Shown: in pieces, positions 1-5,687 of the stretch
How positions within the stretch are numbered: position 1 is the first letter of the stretch
Layout of the letters: the number at the start of each line of letters is the position of its first letter
Assembly (NCBI GenBank): GCA_020718925.1
Contig: DYRC01000261.1
Span: forward strand, 1 to 5,803
Length of the DNA: 5,803 nucleotides
Source: Desulfonema limicola
GTDB lineage: Bacteria; Desulfobacterota; Desulfobacteria; Desulfobacterales; DYRC01
Direction: 5' to 3'
Translations under genes and position numbers: made by a program
Notes under the pieces: model-generated
Told to the model about the DNA's origin: nothing
Database searches by the model: none
The model's input: the letters and a program-made list of their open reading frames with translations, nothing else

Positions 1-10
1 TGAAATCATC

Positions 11-64
11 TTAAAGATTCAATTCGGGCAGTTTCACGATACGCATAAAATTATCTGGCATCAC
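11..64 (-). pseudogene. Possible start of the next operon gene, frame closed after 16 codons
   Basis: A GTG-ATG pair (64-59) overlaps the pseF stop (TGATG arrangement). It is preceded by AAAAGGA about nine bases upstream inside pseF, which is what a coupled downstream gene would show. The frame reads MPDNFMRIVKLPELNL and stops with TAA at 13-11. Removing one T from the CTTTAAG at the end would join it to the frame still open at the left edge (L-K-M-I-S). It may be a frameshifted or mis-sequenced 5' end of the following pse gene, or a real short bridge ORF with the next gene starting at ATG 9-7. Product unknown; too little sequence is present to choose. Confidence 0.3.
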
Positions 65-789
65 TTAATTTCCTTTTGTGAAATATGCGCGTTGATCACA
101 AACAAATCAGGATATTTTTCAAATAAATCAAGTATCTCTTCCATTGTGAACATCTGATTTTTCGGATAAAGCAATTCCGCAATCCGGCAAATCAGTTCAT
201 AATCTTCCGGCGTATCCAGCGTCCAGCGATGACGGCTCTGATCTTCGTGGTATGACACATTTCCCAATTTATAACGCTGCGGCTGTTTGTAAATAAACGG
301 CGTTACATGCTCCCGCTCATGGGATTCAACCGCTTCGTGAAATGCTTCGGACAGCGCCTTGAATGAAAAAACTTCCGTATCCATGCCTCTGGGATAGCTG
401 CGCGTAAGAACATCTGACACATAATCAAATTGCCCGTTGAGAAAAAAGCGAACGGTCTTTTCGATTACCTTGGGGTCAATGAGCGGGCAATCTGAGGTGA
501 TGCGAATCACAATATCCGCCTTGAATGCGGACGCGGCATGATAATAGCGCGACAGCACATCATCTTCGCTTCCTTCAAACACCTCAATGCCCAATTTTTT
601 ACTTTCTTCGATAATCGCCTGATCCCGTGAAAGCGTAGTTGTCGCAACAACGGTTTGAGTTATCAGGGAACAGGATTTAACGCGGTCTATGGTGTGTGCC
701 AGCACGGACTTGCCGCACAAAGGCATCAGCACTTTTCCCGGCAGCCGCGTTGATCCCATCCGCGCCTGAATAATGGCAACGATTTTCAT
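61..789 (-). CDS. pseF: SpsF-type cytidylyltransferase, probable CMP-pseudaminic acid synthetase
   Basis: This 242-residue protein belongs to the SpsF/CMP-NeuAc synthetase-like cytidylyltransferases (GT-A-like nucleotidyltransferase fold). It probably transfers CMP from CTP to a nonulosonic acid, the last cytoplasmic step before glycosyl transfer. Visible motifs are the N-terminal nucleotide-binding signature QARMGSTRLPGKVL (8-21), DDVLSRYYHAA (76-86), ITSDCPLIDP (97-106) with the likely metal-binding Asp100, YPRGMDTEVFS (132-142), EREHVTPFIY (158-167) and RWTLDTPEDYELI (188-200). The length is normal for SpsF proteins. The ATG overlaps the pseC stop by 4 nt (ATGA), which supports this start and translational coupling. 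The role as PseF is inferred from the position directly after pseB and pseC. The sequence is SpsF-like and lacks the IPARGGSKRIP-type opening of classical NeuA/PseF enzymes, so substrate specificity is not proven. A related nonulosonic acid is the main alternative. Confidence 0.85.
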   Translation of the reverse strand: MKIVAIIQARMGSTRLPGKVLMPLCGKSVLAHTIDRVKSCSLITQTVVATTTLSRDQAIIEESKKLGIEVFEGSEDDVLSRYYHAASAFKADIVIRITSDCPLIDPKVIEKTVRFFLNGQFDYVSDVLTRSYPRGMDTEVFSFKALSEAFHEAVESHEREHVTPFIYKQPQRYKLGNVSYHEDQSRHRWTLDTPEDYELICRIAELLYPKNQMFTMEEILDLFEKYPDLFVINAHISQKEIK

Positions 790-1943
790 ATCAGTAACTT
801 CTTCAATGTGTCAATGATGTAATCCTGCTGATCGGTGCTGAGTCCGAAATATATCGGCAGACTCACAGCCCGCTCATAATAACTTTCAGCTTCGGGAAAA
901 TCGCCGTAAGCAAATCCCATGTTCTGATAATAGGGATGAGTATGCACCGGAATATAATGAACATTGACGCCGATTTTCGCCGCTCTCAGCAAATCAAAAA
1001 CTTCCCGGCGGCTTTTCTTTATCTGACCGGATTTTAAGCAAATCACATACAGATGCCATGCGGATTGGCATTCGGGACTCTGATACGGCGTGATTACCGG
1101 CAGATTCCGCAGATGTTCATCATAGTACAACGCAATTTCCCGGCGTTTTTTCACAAATTCATCAATCCGCACCATCTGGCTCGCGCCCAAAGCAGCCTGA
1201 ATATCGGTCATGCGGTAATTGCAGCCCAAATCAATCTGCTCATAATACCAACTGCCGTGAGGCGCTCTTGTCATCTGAACCGGATCGCGGGTAATGCCGT
1301 GATTTCGCAGCAGGCTTAGTTTTTCATACAGCGATGCGGTATTTGTTACGACCATACCGCCTTCGCCGGTGGTAATGATTTTGACCGGATGAAAACTGAA
1401 TACCGTCATATCCGCATACATTCCTGAGCCGATTTTGGCATCTTGATAAGTTCCGCCGATGGCATGGCAGGCATCTTCAATGATGATAAAATGATATTGT
1501 TTTGCTAATTCGGCAATATCCGCCATCTGACATGACTGTCCGGCAAAATGAACCGGAATGACAGCTTTGGGCAGGCGCCCGGCTTTTTCTGCCTGTTTTA
1601 ATTTAAGAAGCAGCTTATCAACGCTGATATTATAGGTCTTGGGATCAATATCAGCAAAATCAACTGCCGCGCCGCAATACAAGGCGCAGTTTGCTGACGC
1701 GGCAAAGGTATTCGGCGATGTCCACAGCATATCGCCCTGAGTAAGTCCGATTGCCTGACAGGCAATATGCAGTGCCGAAGTGCCGCTGTTCACGGCTACC
1801 GCATATTTTGCCCCGCAATAGTCCGCCACAGCCTTTTCAAATTTCGGCACGGCGGGTCCCTGGGTAATAAAATCAGAGCGCAATACGTCCTCAACCGCCG
1901 CTATATCTGCCTCGTTAATATCCTGATGTCCGTAAGGTATCAT
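786..1943 (-). CDS. pseC: UDP-4-amino-4,6-dideoxy-N-acetyl-beta-L-altrosamine transaminase
   Basis: This PLP-dependent DegT/DnrJ/EryC1 sugar aminotransferase has 385 residues, the usual family length. PseC transfers an amino group, normally from glutamate, to C4 of the 4-keto sugar made by PseB, the second step of the pseudaminic acid pathway in the cytoplasm. Visible landmarks are VNSGTSALHIA (51-61, phosphate-binding region), SPNTFAAS (76-83), the PLP-ring Asp in EDACHA (156-161), the Schiff-base lysine K188 in FSFHPVKIITTGEGG (182-196), LGCNYRMTDIQAALG (239-253) and VHYIPVH (328-334). These are typical of PseC rather than of more distant sugar aminotransferases. The ATG lies 6 nt after the pseB stop. 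An AGGA sits almost against the start, so ribosome re-initiation after pseB is likely. The 3' end overlaps pseF by 4 nt. LegC-type or other 4-aminotransferases are the alternative, but the adjacent inverting dehydratase favours PseC. Confidence 0.92.
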   Translation of the reverse strand: MIPYGHQDINEADIAAVEDVLRSDFITQGPAVPKFEKAVADYCGAKYAVAVNSGTSALHIACQAIGLTQGDMLWTSPNTFAASANCALYCGAAVDFADIDPKTYNISVDKLLLKLKQAEKAGRLPKAVIPVHFAGQSCQMADIAELAKQYHFIIIEDACHAIGGTYQDAKIGSGMYADMTVFSFHPVKIITTGEGGMVVTNTASLYEKLSLLRNHGITRDPVQMTRAPHGSWYYEQIDLGCNYRMTDIQAALGASQMVRIDEFVKKRREIALYYDEHLRNLPVITPYQSPECQSAWHLYVICLKSGQIKKSRREVFDLLRAAKIGVNVHYIPVHTHPYYQNMGFAYGDFPEAESYYERAVSLPIYFGLSTDQQDYIIDTLKKLLI

Positions 1944-1949
1944 ATCCTG

Positions 1950-2948
1950 TCATCCCAACAGATAGCTATGCGTTTTCAAATCCTCAACACTCAGAAAATG
2001 CGGATTTGACCCGGAATTATATTCAAATCCTTTGGCAACCGGCTGCCCGGTTTCTCCGAGCCTGTTTTTGTGATAATCCATATCCATGCCATAAAAGCGG
2101 ATGGCAGGCTGAATAATATAATGATCGTCAAATTCCAGAGTAAGATGAGAATCATCCACCGGACACATAATTTCGTGGAGTTTTTCGCCCGGACGGACGC
2201 CGATAATGGTGATGGGCAGATTCGGCGCAATGGCTTGAACAATATCCGTAATCCGAACAGACGGAATTTTCGGCACAAAAATTTCACCGCCCTGCATTCG
2301 GCAAAACGCTTTCAAGACAAACTCAACTCCGGCACGAAGGGTGAGCCAGAAACGGGTCATCTGCGGATCCGTAACCGGCAGTTCCGCAGCGCCCTGATCC
2401 ACCAGTTTTTTAAAAAACGGCACGACAGAGCCGCGTGAACCGACCACGTTTCCGTATCGAACCACAGAAAATACGGTTTTATGCCCCCCGGCAATATTGT
2501 TTGCTGCGATAAACAGCTTATCAGACGCGAGTTTGGTTGCGCCGTAGAGATTGATCGGATTAGCCGCTTTATCTGTTGATAACGCAATGACTTTTTCAAC
2601 CCCGTTTTCCAATGCTCCGTCAATCACGTTTGCCGCGCCGTGTATGTTGGTTTTGATACATTCCATGGGATTGTATTCCGCCGCCGGAACCTGTTTTAAG
2701 GCTGCGGCATGAATCACAAAATCTACGCCGCGCATGGCTTTTGACAGACGGGGCGCATCCCGCACATCTCCGATAAAATAGCGCATGACAGATGAATTGA
2801 AATCCTGCTGCATCTCAAACTGCTTGAGTTCATCACGCGAATATACAATGACTTTGTTCGGTTTGTATTGCTCAAGCAGCATTTTCACGCATTTTTTTCC
2901 AAAAGACCCGGTGCCGCCGGTGATTAAAATATTTTTTCCGTCAAACAT
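1950..2948 (-). CDS. pseB: UDP-N-acetylglucosamine 4,6-dehydratase (inverting)
   Basis: This 332-residue extended short-chain dehydrogenase/reductase is of the FlaA1/PseB type. It converts UDP-GlcNAc to the 4-keto-6-deoxy-L-arabino sugar using bound NADP, combining 4,6-dehydration with C5 inversion. This opens the pseudaminic acid pathway. Visible are the Rossmann glycine motif GGTGSFG (11-17), GDVRD (60-64), HAAALKQVPAAEYNP (80-94), the active site STDKAANPINLYGATK (124-139) with Asp126, Lys127, Tyr135 and Lys139, VRYGNVVGSRGSVVPFF (163-179), VRPGEKLHE (251-259) and the C-terminal YNSGSNPHFLSVEDL (310-324) typical of PseB. Asp-Lys spaced eight residues before the Tyr is the hallmark of the inverting dehydratases. 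The length matches short cytoplasmic PseB and not membrane-anchored PglF/WbpM types. The start is supported by AAGGA six bases upstream of the ATG. It is the first gene of the pse operon here. The upstream 90-bp repeat separates it from the MFS gene. Confidence 0.95.
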   Translation of the reverse strand: MFDGKNILITGGTGSFGKKCVKMLLEQYKPNKVIVYSRDELKQFEMQQDFNSSVMRYFIGDVRDAPRLSKAMRGVDFVIHAAALKQVPAAEYNPMECIKTNIHGAANVIDGALENGVEKVIALSTDKAANPINLYGATKLASDKLFIAANNIAGGHKTVFSVVRYGNVVGSRGSVVPFFKKLVDQGAAELPVTDPQMTRFWLTLRAGVEFVLKAFCRMQGGEIFVPKIPSVRITDIVQAIAPNLPITIIGVRPGEKLHEIMCPVDDSHLTLEFDDHYIIQPAIRFYGMDMDYHKNRLGETGQPVAKGFEYNSGSNPHFLSVEDLKTHSYLLG

Positions 2949-2968
2949 AGTTTTTCCTTTTTAGGTTA

Positions 2969-3058
2969 TTGTCTGAACCATGATTCACAGGATTTTCATG
3001 ATTAGCAAGATTAAAAATCCCGGTAATCCTTTAATCATGAGAATCCCGGTTCAGACAA
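2969..3058. repeat. 90-bp imperfect inverted repeat (REP/MITE-like)
   Basis: The terminal arms TTGTCTGAACC (2969-2979) and GGTTCAGACAA (3048-3058) are perfectly complementary over 11 bp. An inner pair, GGATTTTCATGATTA (2990-3004) and TAATCATGAGAATCC (3032-3046), matches over 15 bp with one mismatch that becomes a G-U pair in RNA. A 10-nt bulge lies on the left between the two stems and a single base on the right. The 27-nt loop carries more GATT/AATC words. Repeats built from GTCTGAACC ends with GGATT/AATCC interiors are a style of dispersed bacterial repeat; this is a recollection and was not searched. The element lies between the MFS gene and pseB and supplies the last codons of the former. 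No T-run follows the stem on the minus strand, so it is not a textbook terminator, though it may stabilise the MFS mRNA 3' end. Confidence 0.85.
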
Positions 3059-4203
3059 ATAAAAAATATAATGACGCCGATCAGCATGACCAGCGATCCG
3101 AAAGAAAACGCCTGCCTTAATTCAAAAACATCCATCATCCAGCCCGCGATAAGCGATCCCATCATCATGCCCAGACTTTGCGACATGGTCATCAGCGCCA
3201 TCACAGACCCCATAGCCTTAGTCTGATGCCCTTTCTGCACAGAAATTGCCATCAGCGATGCGGTCAGCATCCCCCCGCCCATACCGAACAGAATATTAGC
3301 ATAAACCATATCTGAAAACCCCTTTACCCATTCAAAAGAAAACATGGATATGCAGACAATCAACCCTCCTGAAAGGGTCATCAGGCTTTTATCCCGCCGA
3401 TCTGCAATTCTGCCCATCGGCGTCTGCACAATGCCGCTGACCAAAACACCGAGCATCACCAAAAGTCCGATAGCAGACGCAGATAGGGAAAATTCATTTT
3501 TGGCAAAAACCGGCAAAAATCCCCAGATAATCCCGATACACGCTGTATGAGCAAACCTGAATACGAATAATCCCGCAAGCATCCGATCTTTCAGCAGGAT
3601 TTTCCATGCCACAGGTTCTCTGCCCCGGGTGATAACCCTCTCCGCGTTTGTCGGCGGCAGAAATATCAGGCTTGATAAACAGGCAATCAGAGAGAAAATC
3701 CCCATGCACATAAACGCCGATTCAAGGCTGAAATGATCATTAATCACGCCGCCCATCAAAGGACCTATGCTCAATCCGATAAACGCTGACATATTGAACA
3801 GTCCCATCGTCTCGCCTTCATGATTTTTCGGCGTAATATCACCGATATATGCCTGAACCGCAGGCATGATCATGGCAGATGCGATGCCCTGAATAAATCG
3901 CAGCCCGATCAGGCTTCTTACATCCGTTGATTGGACAAATGCCATTGAAATAATTGCATATCCGAATAATCCTATGACAATATACGGTTTTCGTCCGATA
4001 ATATCCGAGCGTCTGCCGAAATAGGGCAGAAAAAAGGTTCTGGAAAAAGAAAAAGAACTGAAAATCAGCGCGATATAAAAACCGCTTGCGCCCAAAGTAT
4101 GAGCATATACCGGCAATAGCGGCACCACAATCCCCACGCCGGTTACGTTGGTAAAAATGGAAAAGAACAGGGTCGCAAAAATTATTTTATCCTGACGTAT
4201 CAC
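3031..4203 (-). CDS. Major facilitator superfamily transporter, 12-TM, drug:H+ antiporter-like
   Basis: This 390-residue integral inner-membrane protein has about 12 hydrophobic segments (near 8-30, 42-62, 74-92, 98-118, 134-156, 162-183, 208-232, 243-263, 274-292, 298-320, 332-352 and 364-384). The MFS motif A after TM2 reads GRRSDIIGRK (63-72), and a second copy after TM8 reads GRIADRRDK (264-272). LSIGPLMGG in TM5 (144-152) resembles antiporter motif C, which suggests proton-driven efflux of the DHA1 type. The substrate cannot be told from sequence. The start is GTG at 4203. No in-frame ATG lies nearby and an in-frame stop lies upstream. The Shine-Dalgarno is weak (GGACA about 11 nt ahead). 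The C-terminal codons 383-390 and the stop lie inside the 2969-3058 repeat, so the tail was probably replaced or extended by repeat insertion. The gene shares strand with pseB, 82 nt away, but a link to glycan synthesis is not evident. Confidence 0.9.
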   Translation of the reverse strand: MIRQDKIIFATLFFSIFTNVTGVGIVVPLLPVYAHTLGASGFYIALIFSSFSFSRTFFLPYFGRRSDIIGRKPYIVIGLFGYAIISMAFVQSTDVRSLIGLRFIQGIASAMIMPAVQAYIGDITPKNHEGETMGLFNMSAFIGLSIGPLMGGVINDHFSLESAFMCMGIFSLIACLSSLIFLPPTNAERVITRGREPVAWKILLKDRMLAGLFVFRFAHTACIGIIWGFLPVFAKNEFSLSASAIGLLVMLGVLVSGIVQTPMGRIADRRDKSLMTLSGGLIVCISMFSFEWVKGFSDMVYANILFGMGGGMLTASLMAISVQKGHQTKAMGSVMALMTMSQSLGMMMGSLIAGWMMDVFELRQAFSFGSLVMLIGVIIFFICLNRDSHD

Positions 4204-4285
4204 AACAGATATTGTCCATAAGTTTTATTTTTCAGCAAGATTGTTACAGCATCGGAAAATTTTCTATTTATTATAAAATGAACTG

Positions 4286-4314
4286 ATTATAACCCTATGT
4301 ATTTTCAATGGCAA
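4286..4314 (-). promoter_or_regulatory. Sigma-70-like promoter for the MFS gene
   Basis: On the minus strand TTGCCA (4314-4309) is followed after exactly 17 bases by TATAAT (4291-4286): 5/6 and 6/6 matches to the sigma-70 consensus. Transcription would begin near 4279, giving an untranslated leader of about 75 nt before the GTG start at 4203. Called from sequence only. It lies just inside the MFS-proximal side of the GC-rich repeat. Confidence 0.6.
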
Positions 4315-4334
4315 GAGAAAACAAAAAAACGCCA

Positions 4335-4424
4335 CCTAACCCCCCGGCCCCCTTCCCTGAAAGGGAAGGGGGAGAGATCATCAGTACTCCCCCTCTCCGT
4401 TTCGGGGAGGGGTTGGGGGGGTTA
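4335..4424. repeat. GC-rich palindromic repeat, copy 1, closing stem plus two hairpins
   Basis: Three nested complementary pairs are visible. The outer stem is TAACCCCCC (4337-4345) with GGGGGGTTA (4416-4424), a perfect 9 bp. The first inner hairpin is CCCCCTTCCCT (4348-4358) with AGGGAAGGGGG (4362-4372), a perfect 11 bp with a GAA loop. The second inner hairpin is CCCCTCTCCG (4390-4399) with CGGGGAGGGG (4403-4412), 10 bp with one G-U pair and a TTT loop. Together they would fold as a three-way junction. One strand is C-rich and the other G-rich in alternating blocks. It sits in the divergent spacer between the MFS and solute-binding protein genes and has no coding capacity. A shortened copy lies at 5635-5687. 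Confidence 0.85.
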
Positions 4425-4609
4425 TCCGAATTGATTCAGTCTGTCAGAAGTCAGAGAATATTCTGAAATTTTATTAAGCGATTAAAATCAAACAGTTTCA
4501 AAAAAATGTAGGGATTTCCCATATAGTAAACCTATACATTTCCATACATAAATTTTTTACTATTTTTCCCTCAATCTGATATTCATCAATATCTAAACTG
4601 AATAAAAAT
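4425..4609 (+). promoter_or_regulatory. AT-rich leader of the solute-binding protein gene with inverted repeats
   Basis: No gene is seen here. Several inverted repeats precede the plus-strand gene. There is a 10-bp palindrome AGAATATTCT (4455-4464). ATAGTAAA (4523-4530) pairs perfectly with TTTACTAT (4556-4563), and an outer AGGGA/TCCCT pair (4510-4514 and 4567-4571) brackets it. TATAG/CTATA lies at 4522-4536. GATATT-CATC-AATATC (4578-4593) lies about 28 bases before the start codon. They may be operators or a folded leader. TATAGT at 4522-4527 could be a -10 box, but no well-spaced -35 was found, so the promoter is not assigned. No known riboswitch was recognised. Confidence 0.4.
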
Positions 4610-4616
4610 GGGGAGG
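4610..4616 (+). promoter_or_regulatory. Strong Shine-Dalgarno site of the solute-binding protein gene
   Basis: GGGGAGG ends five bases before the ATG at 4622 and is the best ribosome-binding site in the window. It fixes the start and predicts efficient translation, as expected for an abundant periplasmic binding protein. Confidence 0.85.
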
Positions 4617-4621
4617 ATTTT

Positions 4622-5635
4622 ATGCGTTTCAGAAAAAATGGGTATGGGCTGAGTATTTCGCTGATTGCATTTGTAATGTTCTGTTTATTTCCGATCATCA
4701 CGCAAGCCGCGCCGTTCAAGGTGCTGGTGGTGATGAGCTATGATAACAGTTTCTTTTGGAACAAAGACATCAAAGACGGGATTGACAGCATTCTTGGCGA
4801 CAAATGCGAGCTTTCGTATGTCTATTTAGACACATGGCGATCCAAAGACAATCTTGAAAAAGGACATGCAAAAGCCAAAGAAGCTTATGAATTATATCAG
4901 AAATTGCAGCCGGATGGCGTGATTGCTTCGGATGATAATGCCCAGAGCATGTTTGTCGTGCCGTATCTGAAAGATAAAGTGAAAACGCCGATCATCTTCT
5001 GCGGTGTGAACGAAGAGACAAAGACCTACGGCTATCCGACCTCAAATATCACCGGAGTGATAGAAGTCGCTCATTTCAGAGAATCCATCGCTTTTGTGCA
5101 GCAGCTTGTTCCATCGGTCAATACCGTTGGCTTTATGATGTTGGATCGTTCTACGGCGCAGGGTTTCTTGCAGCAGTTCAATAAGGAGAAAGACAGCTAT
5201 CCGGCAAAGTCTGCCGGTTTCAGATTGGTTCAGACATTGAAAGATGCAAACGCTGTGATTGACGATTTCAAACTCAGATGCGACGCGTTGCTTATTGATA
5301 ATATGGAAGGCTTACCGGATGAGAATGGCAATCCGCTTAAAGAAAAAGAAGCCATTAAGCTGCTGACCAAGCGATTCGGCAAGCCGACTTTTTGTTCCAA
5401 CACTAAAAATGTGGACTACGGCGTATTATGTTCGGTCGTCAAACTTGGTAAAGAACAGGGAACTTTGGGAGCGGAAATGCTTCTGAAAGCCATGCAGGGA
5501 ACGCCGGTGTCTCAGATTCCGATTACCCGGAATAAGACAGGAAAACGGATGCTGAATGTTACGGTATTGAAAGCGATGGGGATCAATCCTAAACCTGAAA
5601 TGCTGATGAATACAGAAATTGTCAGGACAGAGTAA
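4622..5635 (+). CDS. Exported ABC_sub_bind-family solute-binding protein
   Basis: This 337-residue protein resembles the ABC_sub_bind family (PF04392; periplasmic-binding protein type 1 fold). Such proteins bind a small ligand in the periplasm and pass it to an ABC permease, or serve as ligand sensors. A Sec signal peptide is clear: RFRK at residues 2-5, a hydrophobic core from about 9 to 26, and cleavage after TQA (27-29) or A30. No lipobox is seen, so a soluble periplasmic protein is expected. The mature part starts with FKVLVVMSYD (32-41). Other family-like blocks are PDGVIASDDNAQ (97-108), TPIIFCGVN (122-130), SNITGVIEVAHFRESI (141-156), YGVLCSVVKLGKEQGTLGAEML (266-287) and GTPVSQIPI (293-301). 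The start is fixed by GGGGAGG five bases ahead of the ATG. No permease or ATPase gene adjoins it in the window and the next bases downstream are a repeat, so it appears monocistronic. The ligand is unknown; related proteins are annotated for amino acids, sugars or unknown solutes. Confidence 0.85.
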   Translation: MRFRKNGYGLSISLIAFVMFCLFPIITQAAPFKVLVVMSYDNSFFWNKDIKDGIDSILGDKCELSYVYLDTWRSKDNLEKGHAKAKEAYELYQKLQPDGVIASDDNAQSMFVVPYLKDKVKTPIIFCGVNEETKTYGYPTSNITGVIEVAHFRESIAFVQQLVPSVNTVGFMMLDRSTAQGFLQQFNKEKDSYPAKSAGFRLVQTLKDANAVIDDFKLRCDALLIDNMEGLPDENGNPLKEKEAIKLLTKRFGKPTFCSNTKNVDYGVLCSVVKLGKEQGTLGAEMLLKAMQGTPVSQIPITRNKTGKRMLNVTVLKAMGINPKPEMLMNTEIVRTE

Positions 5636-5687
5636 CCTAACCCCCTGCCCCCTTCCCTGAAAGGGAAGGGGATTTTCGGAGAGGTCT
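5635..5687. repeat. GC-rich palindromic repeat, copy 2 (shortened)
   Basis: This is the same orientation as copy 1. ACCTAACCCCC is followed by a segment (5648-5671) identical to 4348-4371 over 24 bases. The stretch that forms the second hairpin and outer stem in copy 1 is mostly missing, leaving only TTTTCGGAGAGG (5674-5685), comparable to GTTTCGGGGAGG at 4399-4410. The repeat begins at the last base of the TAA stop of the solute-binding protein gene. Copy 2 looks like an internally deleted or decayed version of copy 1. Confidence 0.8.
5649..5676 (+). terminator. Possible intrinsic terminator of the solute-binding protein gene
   Basis: The hairpin CCCCTTCCCT/AGGGAAGGGG (10 bp, GAA loop, 5649-5671) starts 13 bases after the stop codon and is followed by ATTTT. 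The stem is very stable but the T-run is only four long, so termination may be partial. It is part of repeat copy 2, so the repeat may have been co-opted as the gene's 3' end. Confidence 0.4.

Noticed and set aside
1053..2009. Plus-strand open frames opposite pseC
   Set aside because: Antisense shadows of a complete PseC with all catalytic motifs present.
1991..2623. Open frames of 88-122 codons on both strands inside pseB
   Set aside because: Shadows of pseB, whose motifs are intact over its whole length. The alternative products have no family character.
2969..3058. Intrinsic terminator for the MFS gene
   Set aside because: The stem is long and imperfect with a 27-nt loop, and no T-run follows it on the minus strand. 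It is better described as a dispersed repeat.
4266..4298. A second TATAAT on the minus strand at 4275-4270 as an alternative MFS promoter
   Set aside because: At a 17-base spacing the -35 position reads ATAGGG, a poor match. The upstream pair at 4286-4314 is far better.
4335..4424. CRISPR or integron attC-like site
   Set aside because: There are no regularly spaced copies and no cas or integrase gene. The stems are simple C/G-rich blocks without attC R-box style core sites.
4498..4719. A 73-codon open frame on the minus strand overlapping the solute-binding protein start
   Set aside because: It runs antisense through the signal peptide region and leader, has no ribosome-binding site noted and no recognisable domain. 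The plus-strand gene explains the region.
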